Shown one piece after another: positions 56,790 to 64,000 of a DNA stretch of 64,000 nucleotides. Every line of letters begins with the position of its first letter. Position 1 is the first letter of the stretch. Origin of the DNA: an uncultured Alistipes sp. (lineage in GTDB: Bacteria; Bacteroidota; Bacteroidia; Bacteroidales; Rikenellaceae). A program made the translations under genes and the position numbers. The notes under the pieces are model-generated. The model saw only the letters and a program-made list of their open reading frames with translations, was not told the DNA's origin and ran no database searches. Location of the stretch: the NCBI GenBank assembly GCA_944322005.1, contig CALUNL010000005.1, positions 121,768 to 185,767 on the forward strand, given 5' to 3'.

Positions 56790-58025
56790 TCACTTCCCGA
56801 GACGTTCGCGTGCCATGGCCATAACCTCCGCCGGCGCCCTGCCGGCCAGAATCAGCTCTTTCATGCGCTCCATGTACGGTTCCGTGTGGCCGAAGAAGAG
56901 CCTGTAGCCTTCGCACAGGACGTTGAGCCCGTATTCGCCGGTGCTGTCCGTCGCAAAACGGTGCTGCGGGCACTCGCCGTGACACAGCCTGTAGTGGCGG
57001 CACCTGCGGCATTCGCGGGGCAGAGACGAGCGTTTGCGTATGCCGAACTCGAACTGTCTGTCGCAGTATGCGAGGTCGCACAGGCGGTCGGTGAGGATAT
57101 TCCCGAGTCTGTATTCGGGATATACGAAGTGGTCGCAGGGGTAGACGTCACCGTTGTGCTCGACCGTAAGCCCCGTTCCGCATGTCTCGCACAGCGAACA
57201 TACGGGCGGCTGTATCCCGAGCATGTTGGCGAGTGTCGCGTCGAAGAGCTGGACGAAAACCGAACCGACGTCGGCGACAACCCACTCGTCGAATACCTCG
57301 CACATGAACTCCCCGAAGGCGGCTGCCTCCGACGACCATGGGGCGGACTCCGCACCGTCGGTCTCCGGCGGGCGAACCCTCCCGTCGGAGACGAGCTCGG
57401 CCACCGGAAGGAACTGCATGAAACGGCTTACGTCGCGCAGAAACCTGTATGTCTCCGCACCGCAGCCGCGGCTCTCGGAATTTACGGTCGTGAGGGTGTT
57501 GTACTCCACTCCCGCAGCGGCCATCCTCTCCACTGCGGCCATGACTCTTGCGAATGTCGGCCCTCCGGCCGCATCGCGGCGGTTGGCATCATGGACCCTT
57601 TCCGGACCGTCGAGCGAGATGCCCACCAGGAAACGGTTGTCGCGGAAGAAGTCGCACCATTCGCGGTCTACCAGCAGTCCGTTTGTCTGTATCGAGTTCT
57701 CGATTTGCCGTCCGCCTCCGTATTTGTGCTGCAGTTCCACGGCCCTGCGGAAGAAGTGCAGGCCGGCCATAAGCGGTTCGCCTCCGTGCCATGCAAACGA
57801 GATCACGGGCGCACTGTTCCCCTCGATGCTGCGCCGGATGTACAGGTCGAGCATCATCTCGTCCATTACCGGCTCCCGGCCTCCGTACAGACACGCCTTG
57901 TCGAGGTAGTAGCAGTAGCGGCACCGCATGTTGCAGGCCGAGCCGACCGGTTTCACCATCGTGGTGAAACCGTGGCGGCCGTTCCTGCGCAGGATATCTT
58001 CGTATTTGATGTCGGATGCGCTCAT
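56790..58025 (-). CDS. Anaerobic sulfatase-maturating enzyme (radical SAM)
   Basis: A 411-residue radical-SAM enzyme with a SPASM-type C-terminal region. SACNMRCRYCYYLDKACLYG near residue 30 carries CxxxCxxC for the SAM-binding [4Fe-4S] cluster. FAWHGGEPLMAGLHFF near 78 and the cysteines in CSLCETCG, CDHFVYPEY, CRRCRHYRLCHGECPQHR (about 278-355) would bind two auxiliary clusters. It oxidises the active-site Ser or Cys of sulfatases to formylglycine without oxygen. It overlaps the sulfatase gene by four bases, so its substrate is almost certainly its neighbour among others. Confidence 0.9.
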   Translation of the reverse strand: MSASDIKYEDILRRNGRHGFTTMVKPVGSACNMRCRYCYYLDKACLYGGREPVMDEMMLDLYIRRSIEGNSAPVISFAWHGGEPLMAGLHFFRRAVELQHKYGGGRQIENSIQTNGLLVDREWCDFFRDNRFLVGISLDGPERVHDANRRDAAGGPTFARVMAAVERMAAAGVEYNTLTTVNSESRGCGAETYRFLRDVSRFMQFLPVAELVSDGRVRPPETDGAESAPWSSEAAAFGEFMCEVFDEWVVADVGSVFVQLFDATLANMLGIQPPVCSLCETCGTGLTVEHNGDVYPCDHFVYPEYRLGNILTDRLCDLAYCDRQFEFGIRKRSSLPRECRRCRHYRLCHGECPQHRFATDSTGEYGLNVLCEGYRLFFGHTEPYMERMKELILAGRAPAEVMAMARERLGK

Positions 58026-59650
58026 TCCGCCGTTTCGGAGAGGTCGGCCTTCAGGTTGAAGAACGGGTCTTCGGCCAGTTCATGAGACTCTCTTACGTAT
58101 CTCCACATCCGTTCGACTATCTCCGGATGCAGGTGGGCTACGTTTTTGTCCATGGTCTCGATGTCGCGTCCCGGAACCGATATGTCGTAAAGCTCCATCG
58201 AGCGGTTGCCCTTGTTGACGTTCTCCACGATTCCCTTCCATTTGCCCCATCTGACGGCAAGCATTCCGCCCTTGCCCGGGTACTCCCAATAGAGGAACTC
58301 GTGCTCCTTCTGCGCGTCCGTATCGCCCGAGAGCAGCGGCAGTATGGATATGCCGTCGGTCGGAGGGGTCTCCGTTCCGGCGATTTCGCAGAGCGTCGGC
58401 ATGATGTCAGTGAAGCAGCTCATGCGGCCGTTGACCGAGCCTTCCTTGATTTTGGCAGGCCACGAGGCTATGAACGGCATCCTGATTCCGCCCTCGCGCA
58501 GGGTGCGTTTCCCCCAGCCCTTGCCGCAGCGGAACGGCCTGGCGCTGTCGAACCATACGGTCGGAGAGGCGGCATTGTTCGCAGGACCGTTGTCGCTCGT
58601 TATGATGATTATGGTGTTGTCGTATATGCCCAGTCTCTTGAGCTCCCTGACCAGCTCCCCGACCTGATGGTCGAAATAGCTTATCATGGCGGCGAAGGTC
58701 GCGTGCGGGTAGCGGCACGGGTAGTAGTTGTGCGGACTCTTACCGACATGGAACTCTCCCTGGAGCGGCTCCTCGTCGCCGAACTTCTCGACATAGCGGT
58801 CGACCCACTCCTGCGGAGCCTGCAGCGGCGAATGCGGTATCGGCGTGGTCCACATGAGGAAGAACGGGCGGTCGCTGTTGTCGTTGACAAAACCGATTAC
58901 GTTCTCGAACATCGTGTCGGGCGCATACACCTTGCCCTTGGAGTATTTGTCGTAACTGTGTATGTCGTACGGGTCGGCCCCCTTGTCGAGCGGTGTCCCC
59001 GGATTGACGGCCTCGCTGTTTATGTACTCCTTGCGGTCGTTCCGCCACATGTAGAGAGGGTAGTAGTTATGTGCCAGACGCTGGCACAGGCATCCGTAGT
59101 AGAAATCGAATCCCATGTTCCACGGGGTGCTTGCCGTCGTCGGGCCGCCGATCCCCCATTTGCCGACCATGCCGGTGCGGTATCCGGCGCGCTGCATTAC
59201 CGTACCGAGGGTCTCCGTACCCTCCTTCATCGGTGCCTGTCCTTCGAGGGCCGGGTCCATGCATACGGCGTCGTAATCCCATATCCGCGGGTCGTTGTTG
59301 TCGGTGCCCTCCTTGTTGTCCCTGACCTGCGAGTGGCCGGAGTGCATTCCGGTAAGCAGGCAGCAGCGCGACGGCGAGGAGAGAGATGCGGCGGTATACA
59401 TGTCCGTGAAGCGTATTCCGCGGGCCGCGATGGAGTCGATGTTCGGGGTTTCCGTCAGAGTCTGCCCGTAGCATCCGAAATCCCCGTATCCGGCATCATC
59501 CATGAGGATGAATATGACATTCGGGCGGTTGTCCTCCGGATTTTTCGCGGGGTTGTCGGCCGCCGTAGCCGGCATTGCGGCCGCCGTAGCCGGCATTGCG
59601 GCCGCGGACGGCATTGCGGCGCATAGCGCCAGTTTGGAGAATCTGTCCAT
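58022..59650 (-). CDS. Serine-type sulfatase (arylsulfatase family)
   Basis: A 542-residue exported sulfatase. The metal-binding NVIFILMDDAGYGDFGCYG lies near residue 45. The formylglycine signature is SLSSPSRCCLLTG with Ser91 as the residue converted to formylglycine (S-x-P-x-R), so this is an S-type enzyme needing the neighbouring maturase. MVGKWGIGG near 165 and IIIITSDNGPANNA near 345 provide further active-site residues. The N-terminus is an Ala/Met/Pro-rich signal region made of repeated AAMPATA units. The substrate is unknown; host glycans such as mucin or glycosaminoglycans are likely in a gut organism. Confidence 0.92.
   Translation of the reverse strand: MDRFSKLALCAAMPSAAAMPATAAAMPATAADNPAKNPEDNRPNVIFILMDDAGYGDFGCYGQTLTETPNIDSIAARGIRFTDMYTAASLSSPSRCCLLTGMHSGHSQVRDNKEGTDNNDPRIWDYDAVCMDPALEGQAPMKEGTETLGTVMQRAGYRTGMVGKWGIGGPTTASTPWNMGFDFYYGCLCQRLAHNYYPLYMWRNDRKEYINSEAVNPGTPLDKGADPYDIHSYDKYSKGKVYAPDTMFENVIGFVNDNSDRPFFLMWTTPIPHSPLQAPQEWVDRYVEKFGDEEPLQGEFHVGKSPHNYYPCRYPHATFAAMISYFDHQVGELVRELKRLGIYDNTIIIITSDNGPANNAASPTVWFDSARPFRCGKGWGKRTLREGGIRMPFIASWPAKIKEGSVNGRMSCFTDIMPTLCEIAGTETPPTDGISILPLLSGDTDAQKEHEFLYWEYPGKGGMLAVRWGKWKGIVENVNKGNRSMELYDISVPGRDIETMDKNVAHLHPEIVERMWRYVRESHELAEDPFFNLKADLSETAE
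59559..59618. repeat. 21-bp tandem repeat in the sulfatase signal sequence
   Basis: Two identical 21-bp units lie end to end (59559-59579 and 59580-59600), followed by a third shortened unit. Each encodes AAMPATA. Unit gain or loss keeps the frame and would change the length of the signal region. Confidence 0.85.
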
Positions 59651-59681
59651 TGTGTGCAGGTTTTGTTTCAGGTAATCGTAT

Positions 59682-59689
59682 CAAAGGTA
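59682..59689 (-). promoter_or_regulatory. -7 element of the sulfatase-maturase pair
   Basis: TACCTTTG on the minus strand, about 32 bp before the sulfatase start. The -33 element is not clear. Confidence 0.45.
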
Positions 59690-59738
59690 TGAAATATTTG
59701 CCGTAGGAGTATAATTTTCTCAAAGTTTTCGCCATGTG

Positions 59739-59770
59739 TTTGCTCGTAAATGAAAAAAGAGTTATCTTTG
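59739..59770 (+). promoter_or_regulatory. Promoter of rpmI-rplT
   Basis: TTTG at 59739-59742, 20 bp, then TATCTTTG at 59763-59770. This is an exact match to consensus. The leader before rpmI is about 28 nt. Confidence 0.78.
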
Positions 59771-59804
59771 CCCGCTATGTTTAACTAAACGATTGTACTA
59801 TATT

Positions 59805-59999
59805 ATGCCAAAAATGAAAACAAATGCCGCTGCAAAGAAGCGTTTTACTTTCACCGGCACAGGTAAGATCAAGCGTAAGCACGCTTATCACAGTCACATC
59901 CTGACCAAAAAGACTAAGAAGCAGAAGCGTAATCTGTGCTATGCAGGTATCGTTTCGTCGGCCGACGAGGCCAAAATCAAGAGCCTGCTCGTGAAGTAA
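59805..59999 (+). CDS. rpmI: 50S ribosomal protein L35
   Basis: A 64-residue basic protein beginning [36 protein letters not shown], which is diagnostic for L35. A start four codons upstream (MYYI) was rejected. The gene is usually preceded by infC (and thrS); here it has its own promoter and follows a convergent-free gap after the sulfatase gene. Confidence 0.97.
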   Translation: MPKMKTNAAAKKRFTFTGTGKIKRKHAYHSHILTKKTKKQKRNLCYAGIVSSADEAKIKSLLVK

Positions 60000-60002
60000 T
60001 TC

Positions 60003-60083
60003 AGGGCGGACCGGAACATTTTTATTAATTCTGGAGTGAAGTAGCCCTGAAGAGTGCGAGAGAAGCGCACCGCTATCAACTCC
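60003..60083 (+). ncRNA. Structured leader between rpmI and rplT (possible L20 autoregulatory element)
   Basis: CAGGGC (60003-60008) can pair with GCCCTG (60045-60050). GGAGT (60034-60038), which lies inside that loop, can pair with ACTCC (60079-60083), which lies outside it. The two helices interlock as an H-type pseudoknot. A third hairpin, GTGCG/CGCAC (60055-60070), fits between them. In E. coli, L20 represses its own operon by binding a pseudoknot, so an analogous role is suggested but not shown. Confidence 0.45.
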
Positions 60084-60100
60084 GTCAAAAACTTTTAATT

Positions 60101-60445
60101 ATGCCACGTTCAGTAAATGCTGTTGCGTCACGCGCAAGAAGAAAAAAGGTTTTGAAGCTTGCCAAGGGTAACTTTGGTTCAAGGGGAAACGTTTGGACGG
60201 TAGCGAAAAACACCGTCGAGAAGGGTCTGCAGTTCGCTTATGCACACCGCCGACTCAAGAAGAGGACATTCCGTTCGCTGTGGATTACTCGTATCAACGC
60301 TGCAGTCCGCGCACAGGGAATGACCTATTCGGAATTTATGGGCAAGGTCAATGCCAAGGGCATAGAGCTCAACCGCAAGGTGCTCGCCGATTTGGCAATG
60401 AACGAGCCGAAGGCATTCGAGGCAATCGTCAACGCAGTTAAATAG
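60101..60445 (+). CDS. rplT: 50S ribosomal protein L20
   Basis: A 114-residue rRNA-binding protein beginning [37 protein letters not shown], with [24 protein letters not shown] near residue 48. Both are L20 signatures. It is essential for early assembly of the large subunit and often controls its own operon. No Shine-Dalgarno is seen before the start. Confidence 0.97.
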   Translation: MPRSVNAVASRARRKKVLKLAKGNFGSRGNVWTVAKNTVEKGLQFAYAHRRLKKRTFRSLWITRINAAVRAQGMTYSEFMGKVNAKGIELNRKVLADLAMNEPKAFEAIVNAVK

Positions 60446-60468
60446 GCTGTTCCCATGCGGAACAACGG

Positions 60469-60498
60469 AAGGCATCCTTCGGGATGCCTTCTTTTTTT
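60469..60498 (+). terminator. Terminator of rpmI-rplT
   Basis: AAGGCATCC and GGATGCCTT pair perfectly around a TTCG tetraloop, followed after one base by seven T residues. Confidence 0.93.
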
Positions 60499-60557
60499 GA
60501 GTATGTATGGCCTGTGTGCGGTGCGGCGTAAGAGGTTTGACGTTTGTTCAATGGGCG

Positions 60558-61187
60558 TTATCTCTGTTTCCACTTTCCGAAACGGTATCCGATGCGCAGG
60601 AAGCCGTTTATGTAGCCGCCGGCGAACGGAATGAAATAAAAGCTGCAGCCGGCGCCCACCGATATGCGGTTTATGTCGATGCCGATGCCGCCGAGTGCAA
60701 GCAGTCCGCAGAATCCGCTTATATCGGCTACTCCGCCCGCCGATATGTTTATGTACGGAAATATCGGCTTGCGCCCCGTAGGAATGTATACGCGCATGTC
60801 GGCCGCAAACGGTATGGCGCATGAGGAGCCCTCACCCTCGCGTGTGAATATCGCATGGGCGCCCGTATGGAATCCTATGAAGAAACATTCGCCGCAACGT
60901 GCGCCGATGGAGGCTTCGAGCATCGGCCCTCCGGCCTTATGCTGGTTTATGAGCCCTCCGAGATAGACGTATGTCTGGAAATTGGCCCCCGTCACATGCT
61001 TCTGGCGTTTCGGCCTTACTGCGTCGGCCGAACCTTCGTACGGCTGTACTGTCGTTGAGGTCACGCCTGCGACATTCGCTGGCGGAATTTGTGAATTGTC
61101 GGTCTGCTGCATCGGGTTGTTGTCGGTTCGGGCGTATGCCGGCATTAGGACAAGCGTGAGCACCAGCGCAAGTATTGTTCGCTTCAT
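60558..61187 (-). CDS. Small outer-membrane beta-barrel-like protein of unknown function
   Basis: A 209-residue exported protein. MKRTILALVLTLVLMPAYA is a signal peptide. The mature part starts with a Gln/Asn/Pro-rich, probably disordered stretch (to about residue 65). It continues as alternating hydrophobic and polar strands (FQTYVYLGGLINQ, MLEASIGARCGECFFIGFHTGAHAIF, GINGFLRIGYRFGKW), ending in a barrel-like aromatic C-terminal segment. The overall look is that of an eight-stranded outer-membrane barrel. The family was not recognised. It is a single gene facing rplT. Confidence 0.65.
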   Translation of the reverse strand: MKRTILALVLTLVLMPAYARTDNNPMQQTDNSQIPPANVAGVTSTTVQPYEGSADAVRPKRQKHVTGANFQTYVYLGGLINQHKAGGPMLEASIGARCGECFFIGFHTGAHAIFTREGEGSSCAIPFAADMRVYIPTGRKPIFPYINISAGGVADISGFCGLLALGGIGIDINRISVGAGCSFYFIPFAGGYINGFLRIGYRFGKWKQR

Positions 61188-61340
61188 TGCCTGATTGGGT
61201 TTGAGGTTTGGGGATGTATGTTTTATATAAATATACGGAAAATTTTGCATAAGACAAAATGCTTTTCGATAAAATATCGCGGGGCGGCCCGCAGGAGCCG
61301 CCCCGTATGAAGAGCCGAACCGGTATGCCCGGCAGTCTGC

Positions 61341-61796
61341 CTATTCGAGTTTGTCCCAATACACGCTCAGCGAGAATGGCCCGAGGAATCCCCTTACGCG
61401 GAGCGTCTTTTCATCCTTGAAGGTGATCTCCACACGATAGACCTTACCCTTTGTCGGGTCGTATACCTGTCCGTCCTTCCACATGCCGTCCGAATACGAA
61501 ACCTTGTCGATGAGAACTATCTCGTCGGCCGGTACGGAACGCTTGGCCGGATCGGGGTTCTTGACGTCGGTGCGCACGGCGCCGTTCTTGTCGTACTTGT
61601 TTTCGACCCACACCACCTGTGCACGGTACGAGTTGTCGCCGGTCTTGGAGATGCGTACATGCGACACCTCTCCGTCCTTTACCGCCTTGTAAAGGCCGAT
61701 AATGCGGTCTCCGTCTGCCGGGGTGGCTGCAGATGCGGGCAGTGCCGTTCCGAATACAGCGGCGATGCCGAGCAAAAGCGCAATGAAATTTTTCAT
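61341..61796 (-). CDS. DUF2147-family exported protein
   Basis: A 151-residue exported protein. The signal peptide ends at ALPASA. The rest matches DUF2147: DRIIGLYKAVKDGEVSHVRISKTGDNSYRAQVVWVENKYDKNG, KRSVPADEIVLIDKVSYSDGMWKDGQVYDPTKGKVYRVEITF, LRVRGFLGPFSLSVYW. Family members form a lipocalin-like beta fold in the periplasm; no function is established. A -7-like TACCTTTG lies at 61831-61824. Confidence 0.87.
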   Translation of the reverse strand: MKNFIALLLGIAAVFGTALPASAATPADGDRIIGLYKAVKDGEVSHVRISKTGDNSYRAQVVWVENKYDKNGAVRTDVKNPDPAKRSVPADEIVLIDKVSYSDGMWKDGQVYDPTKGKVYRVEITFKDEKTLRVRGFLGPFSLSVYWDKLE

Positions 61797-61812
61797 AATC
61801 CGTATTTTTGAT

Positions 61813-61831
61813 TAAATTTGTTGCAAAGGTA
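61813..61831. promoter_or_regulatory. Closely spaced divergent -7 elements
   Basis: TAAATTTG at 61813-61820 faces the MBL-fold gene, and TACCTTTG (61831-61824, minus) faces the DUF2147 gene. The two elements are only three bases apart, so the divergent promoters must compete. -33 elements are weak on both sides. Confidence 0.45.
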
Positions 61832-61854
61832 ACAATTTAAACAAAACAGAGACG

Positions 61855-62634
61855 ATGAAACGACCTTCCATTAAATTGAGCAGGGTGGCCGCAGGTGTCG
61901 CCGCAATGTTGTTTTCGATGATTATGTTTTTCGGTTGCAGTCGGGAAAAGGCTCCGGTATATCCGAGCGATGTCATAACGGCCGCCGACGGGTCGGAGAT
62001 AACGCTCACGTTTTTCGAACATGCATCCCTCGCGATAGAGTGGCAGGGAAGCCGTGTCTATGTAGATCCTGTGGGCGGGAAGATCGCTTACGACAAATTG
62101 CCTAAGGCCGATGTGATATTGATTACACATTCGCATTACGACCATTTCGACCTCGAGACGGTCGAGAAGTTGAGTACGGACAAAACAGTTGTGGTATGCG
62201 ACAGGGAGAGTGCGGCCGCATTCGAGTACGACTGTACGACCATGACGCCGGGCGCCGTTACGGAACCGGTTGCCGGACTCAACATTAGGGCCGTGCCTGC
62301 ATACAACATCTCCGAGGGCCACACGCAGTTCCATCCGAAAGAGCGTGAGGATTGCGGCTATGTGCTTACGCTTGGCGGAACGACCATATACATCGCCGGC
62401 GACACGGAGGACAACGAGGATGTGCTCGCATTGAGCGGTATCGACATAGCGTTCCTGCCGGTAAACCAGCCTTATACGATGACCGTGGACCAGGCCGTTC
62501 GCACCGTGAAGGCCATACAGCCGAAGATTTTCTACCCTTACCATTACGGACAGGTGGAGGAGAGGACCGATATTGCCCGTCTGGTGCGCGAACTGGACGG
62601 CGTGTGCGAGGTCAGAGTGAGGCCGATGGAGTAG
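61855..62634 (+). CDS. MBL-fold metallo-hydrolase lipoprotein
   Basis: A 259-residue exported enzyme. The signal ends in FSMIMFFGC (lipidated Cys near 27). ILITHSHYDHFDLETV near residue 90 holds the HxHxDH zinc motif, and later GTTIYIAGDTEDNEDV supplies the aspartate and PYHYGQ the last histidine. The sequence resembles the UlaG/beta-lactamase-like (Lactamase_B_2) group, which often hydrolyses lactones or phosphodiesters. The substrate is unknown. A strong terminator follows. Confidence 0.87.
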   Translation: MKRPSIKLSRVAAGVAAMLFSMIMFFGCSREKAPVYPSDVITAADGSEITLTFFEHASLAIEWQGSRVYVDPVGGKIAYDKLPKADVILITHSHYDHFDLETVEKLSTDKTVVVCDRESAAAFEYDCTTMTPGAVTEPVAGLNIRAVPAYNISEGHTQFHPKEREDCGYVLTLGGTTIYIAGDTEDNEDVLALSGIDIAFLPVNQPYTMTVDQAVRTVKAIQPKIFYPYHYGQVEERTDIARLVRELDGVCEVRVRPME

Positions 62635-62660
62635 ACTCGCGGACTTGTGACACATACATG

Positions 62661-62693
62661 ACGGGCAGGGTGATGATTCACCCTGCCCGTTTT
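62661..62693 (+). terminator. Terminator of the MBL-fold gene
   Basis: ACGGGCAGGGTGA and TCACCCTGCCCGT pair perfectly around TGAT, followed by TTTC. Confidence 0.8.
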
Positions 62694-62696
62694 CGA

Positions 62697-63368
62697 TTAC
62701 CGGCGCACCGGCTGTTCGGGTGCCCATCCGAGCGGCTGCAACCGGCTGCTGCGTGACATGTCGTTGGGATTGGTGCCTGGAACCCCTTGCGGAATATCCA
62801 TCCCGAGCGAGTCGAACAGCTTCACCCAGTATTCCGGATAGGTTCCGTCGGCGGAGCGGAAGTTCATCGGACGCGACTCGAATATGCGGTTGCCTTTCTT
62901 GTCGCGGAAAGATTCGTATACGAGTTCGCTGCAATACATGCGCCCGTTGTCGGGAAGATAGAAGCTGTCATACGGCTCCCCGATGTGGCTTTTTGCCGCA
63001 TTGACCGCTTTTTCCGCATCGAACGGCACGTTCAGGCGCATGGCGCGGACCGCGGCCCTGCCGTCGATGCCTTTTGCCGACTCTTCCAGAAATTCATGGA
63101 GGGGACGGCGGCTGACACCGTGTCTCGACGAGGCGTCGATGACGAATATCCCGTCACCGCACACCTCCACTATCCCGACGTGTGAAAAACTCTCCCCGTA
63201 TTCCGGCGAGGTTGCCGCATCTATGGCCCTGTCTGCACCGTCGTCTCCTGCAACTTCGAACAGCAGATCGCCGCTTTTCAGCTCGTCGCGGGACTCCGTA
63301 CAACCCGTAATGCATAGGGCCGACGTAATAAGAAGTCCTATATATAATATATGTATGGAATGTTTCAT
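62697..63368 (-). CDS. YiiX-like permuted NlpC/P60-type lipoprotein
   Basis: A 223-residue exported protein. The lipoprotein signal ends in TSALCITGC. LKSGDLLFEVAG near residue 30, SFSHVGIVEVCGDGIFVIDAS near 60 with the conserved histidine, and YDSFYLPDNGRMYCSELVYESFR near 137 with the cysteine match the YiiX/YebB permuted papain-like group. These are likely amidases or hydrolases of cell-wall or lipid substrates. The catalytic Cys is in MYCSELVY. The -7 element TAACTTTG lies immediately upstream of the start. Confidence 0.82.
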   Translation of the reverse strand: MKHSIHILYIGLLITSALCITGCTESRDELKSGDLLFEVAGDDGADRAIDAATSPEYGESFSHVGIVEVCGDGIFVIDASSRHGVSRRPLHEFLEESAKGIDGRAAVRAMRLNVPFDAEKAVNAAKSHIGEPYDSFYLPDNGRMYCSELVYESFRDKKGNRIFESRPMNFRSADGTYPEYWVKLFDSLGMDIPQGVPGTNPNDMSRSSRLQPLGWAPEQPVRR

Positions 63369-63718
63369 GAGAACAAAGTTAATGAAGTTTAAATAAAATT
63401 CACGGTTCGAGATGCGGATTTTACGGGTCGGAAACAGGCTCTGAATATGTTTTCGGACTTATTTGCGGCAGGCATGCGATGGCGTCCCGAAGGCCAAACC
63501 GGCCTTCGCGGCATGTCGGGACGGATAAATGGTGCATTTTTGTGAATCTCCTTTCTTGTTGGCATAGTGATTGATAGCGCGACGCGAAAATTTTTTTGAA
63601 TTTTTTGCCGTGAAATTATTTGGAAGTTATTAAAAGCCGCCATATATTTGCAGCCGATTTCACTGAAAGCAGGGTGATTTCAGGTGGTTCTTCAAAATAA
63701 AAAATTTTTGAAAAAAGA
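63369..63718. other. Gene-free region upstream of the rRNA promoter
   Basis: No coding sequence is supported. An 84-codon open frame on the minus strand is not gene-like. TAACTTTG (63381-63374, minus) is a likely -7 element for the YiiX-like gene. A strong hairpin at 63483-63523 and an AT-rich tract (63590-63720) precede the rRNA promoter. Confidence 0.5.
63483..63523. other. Strong hairpin of unknown role
   Basis: CGTCCCGA (63483-63490) pairs with TCGGGACG (63516-63523). Inside, AGGCC and GGCCT form a second helix around AAACC, and nine bases are unpaired on one side. No T-run follows in either direction. Confidence 0.5.
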
Positions 63719-63750
63719 TTTGGAGGTTTGAAAAAAACGCCGTATCTTTG
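63719..63750 (+). promoter_or_regulatory. rRNA operon promoter
   Basis: TTTG at 63719-63722, a 20-bp spacer and TATCTTTG at 63743-63750 match the Bacteroidetes consensus exactly. AT-rich tracts just upstream (AAAATTTTTGAAAAAAG) may act like an UP element. The transcribed leader to 16S is about 175 nt and holds CTTCTC-TTCG-GAGAAG at 63863-63878. Confidence 0.85.
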
Positions 63751-63930
63751 CACCACTTTCCGCCACGAAAAAATGCGGAAGTGCAGAACAGAGAAATCAA
63801 GACTTCGGTCTTAGAAATAGAATACGTTCTTTGAGGTTTTTGAGCAGCTAAAAAGTTTTTCCCTTCTCTTCGGAGAAGATTTCAAAACAATACCTTTGAG
63901 ATAGAGCTAAGATTTAATTTTACATTTTTT

Positions 63931-64000
<70 letters not shown>

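Noticed and set aside
63389-63643. 84-codon open frame upstream of the rRNA operon
   Set aside because: The composition is not protein-like and it covers a hairpin and AT-rich DNA. No promoter or homology is evident.

Overview
This 64 kb window is chromosomal DNA from a member of the Bacteroidales, most likely Alistipes or a close relative in the Rikenellaceae. That placement is inference. It rests on -7 elements of the form TAnnTTTG paired with TTTG about 20 bp upstream in front of many genes, on start codons without strong Shine-Dalgarno sequences, on many lipoproteins, on a V-type ATPase operon containing a DUF2764 subunit, on an mqnC gene of the futalosine menaquinone route, on a serine-type sulfatase with its anaerobic maturase, and on fairly GC-rich coding sequence. 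Most of the window is well-packed core genome. I see no phage, insertion sequence, CRISPR array or plasmid functions.

Layout. 1-8.7 kb: the end of an unknown gene, a NupG-type permease, tRNA-Gln, an HU protein, a WecA/MraY-like sugar-1-phosphate transferase, then a three-gene unit headed by an unusual 964-residue protein that joins a complete LacI-type regulator to a complete FAD-dependent oxidoreductase, followed by a zinc alcohol dehydrogenase and a PfkB sugar kinase. 8.7-12.3 kb (minus strand): tRNA-Arg and a coaD-lpxD-tlpA-like-ruvC run. 12.4-15.1 kb: a large leucine-rich-repeat lipoprotein with plant-type repeats and a duplicated promoter. 15.1-20.1 kb (minus): murB, tilS, holA, a class IV aminotransferase-like protein without its lysine, and a coiled-coil protein. 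20.3-29.5 kb: a DUF4301 gene and the V-type ATPase operon (E, DUF2764, A, B, D, I, K). 29.6-35.7 kb (minus): a tightly overlapping run of a glutamine cyclotransferase-like lipoprotein, a homocysteine methyltransferase-like gene, an M20 hydrolase, RNase R and mqnC. 35.8-41.4 kb: trigger factor, clpP, clpX, transketolase. 41.5-45.8 kb (minus): two M3 oligopeptidase lipoproteins. 45.9-50.8 kb: rsmE with two chromate-transporter halves, and, facing them, two probable RNA-modification genes. 51-59.7 kb: serS, three tandem S1/P1 nucleases (the middle one missing zinc ligands), rplU-rpmA, a cysQ-like phosphatase, and a sulfatase/maturase pair. 59.8-64 kb: rpmI-rplT, small envelope genes, and the promoter and first 70 bases of a 16S rRNA gene.

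The strongest candidate for something undescribed is the LacI-FAD fusion at 3765-6659. It is a single uninterrupted reading frame, preceded by a near-consensus promoter that is overlapped by two AAACG-centred sites 20 bp apart, with a third similar site 111 bp further upstream. The arrangement recalls PutA, in which a flavoenzyme that is also a DNA-binding repressor controls its own operon, but the parts are entirely different. Other items worth checking are the plant-type LRR lipoprotein with nearly identical 72-bp repeats, the pseudoknot-like leader in front of rplT, the degenerate middle S1/P1 nuclease, and the lysine-less aminotransferase-like protein.
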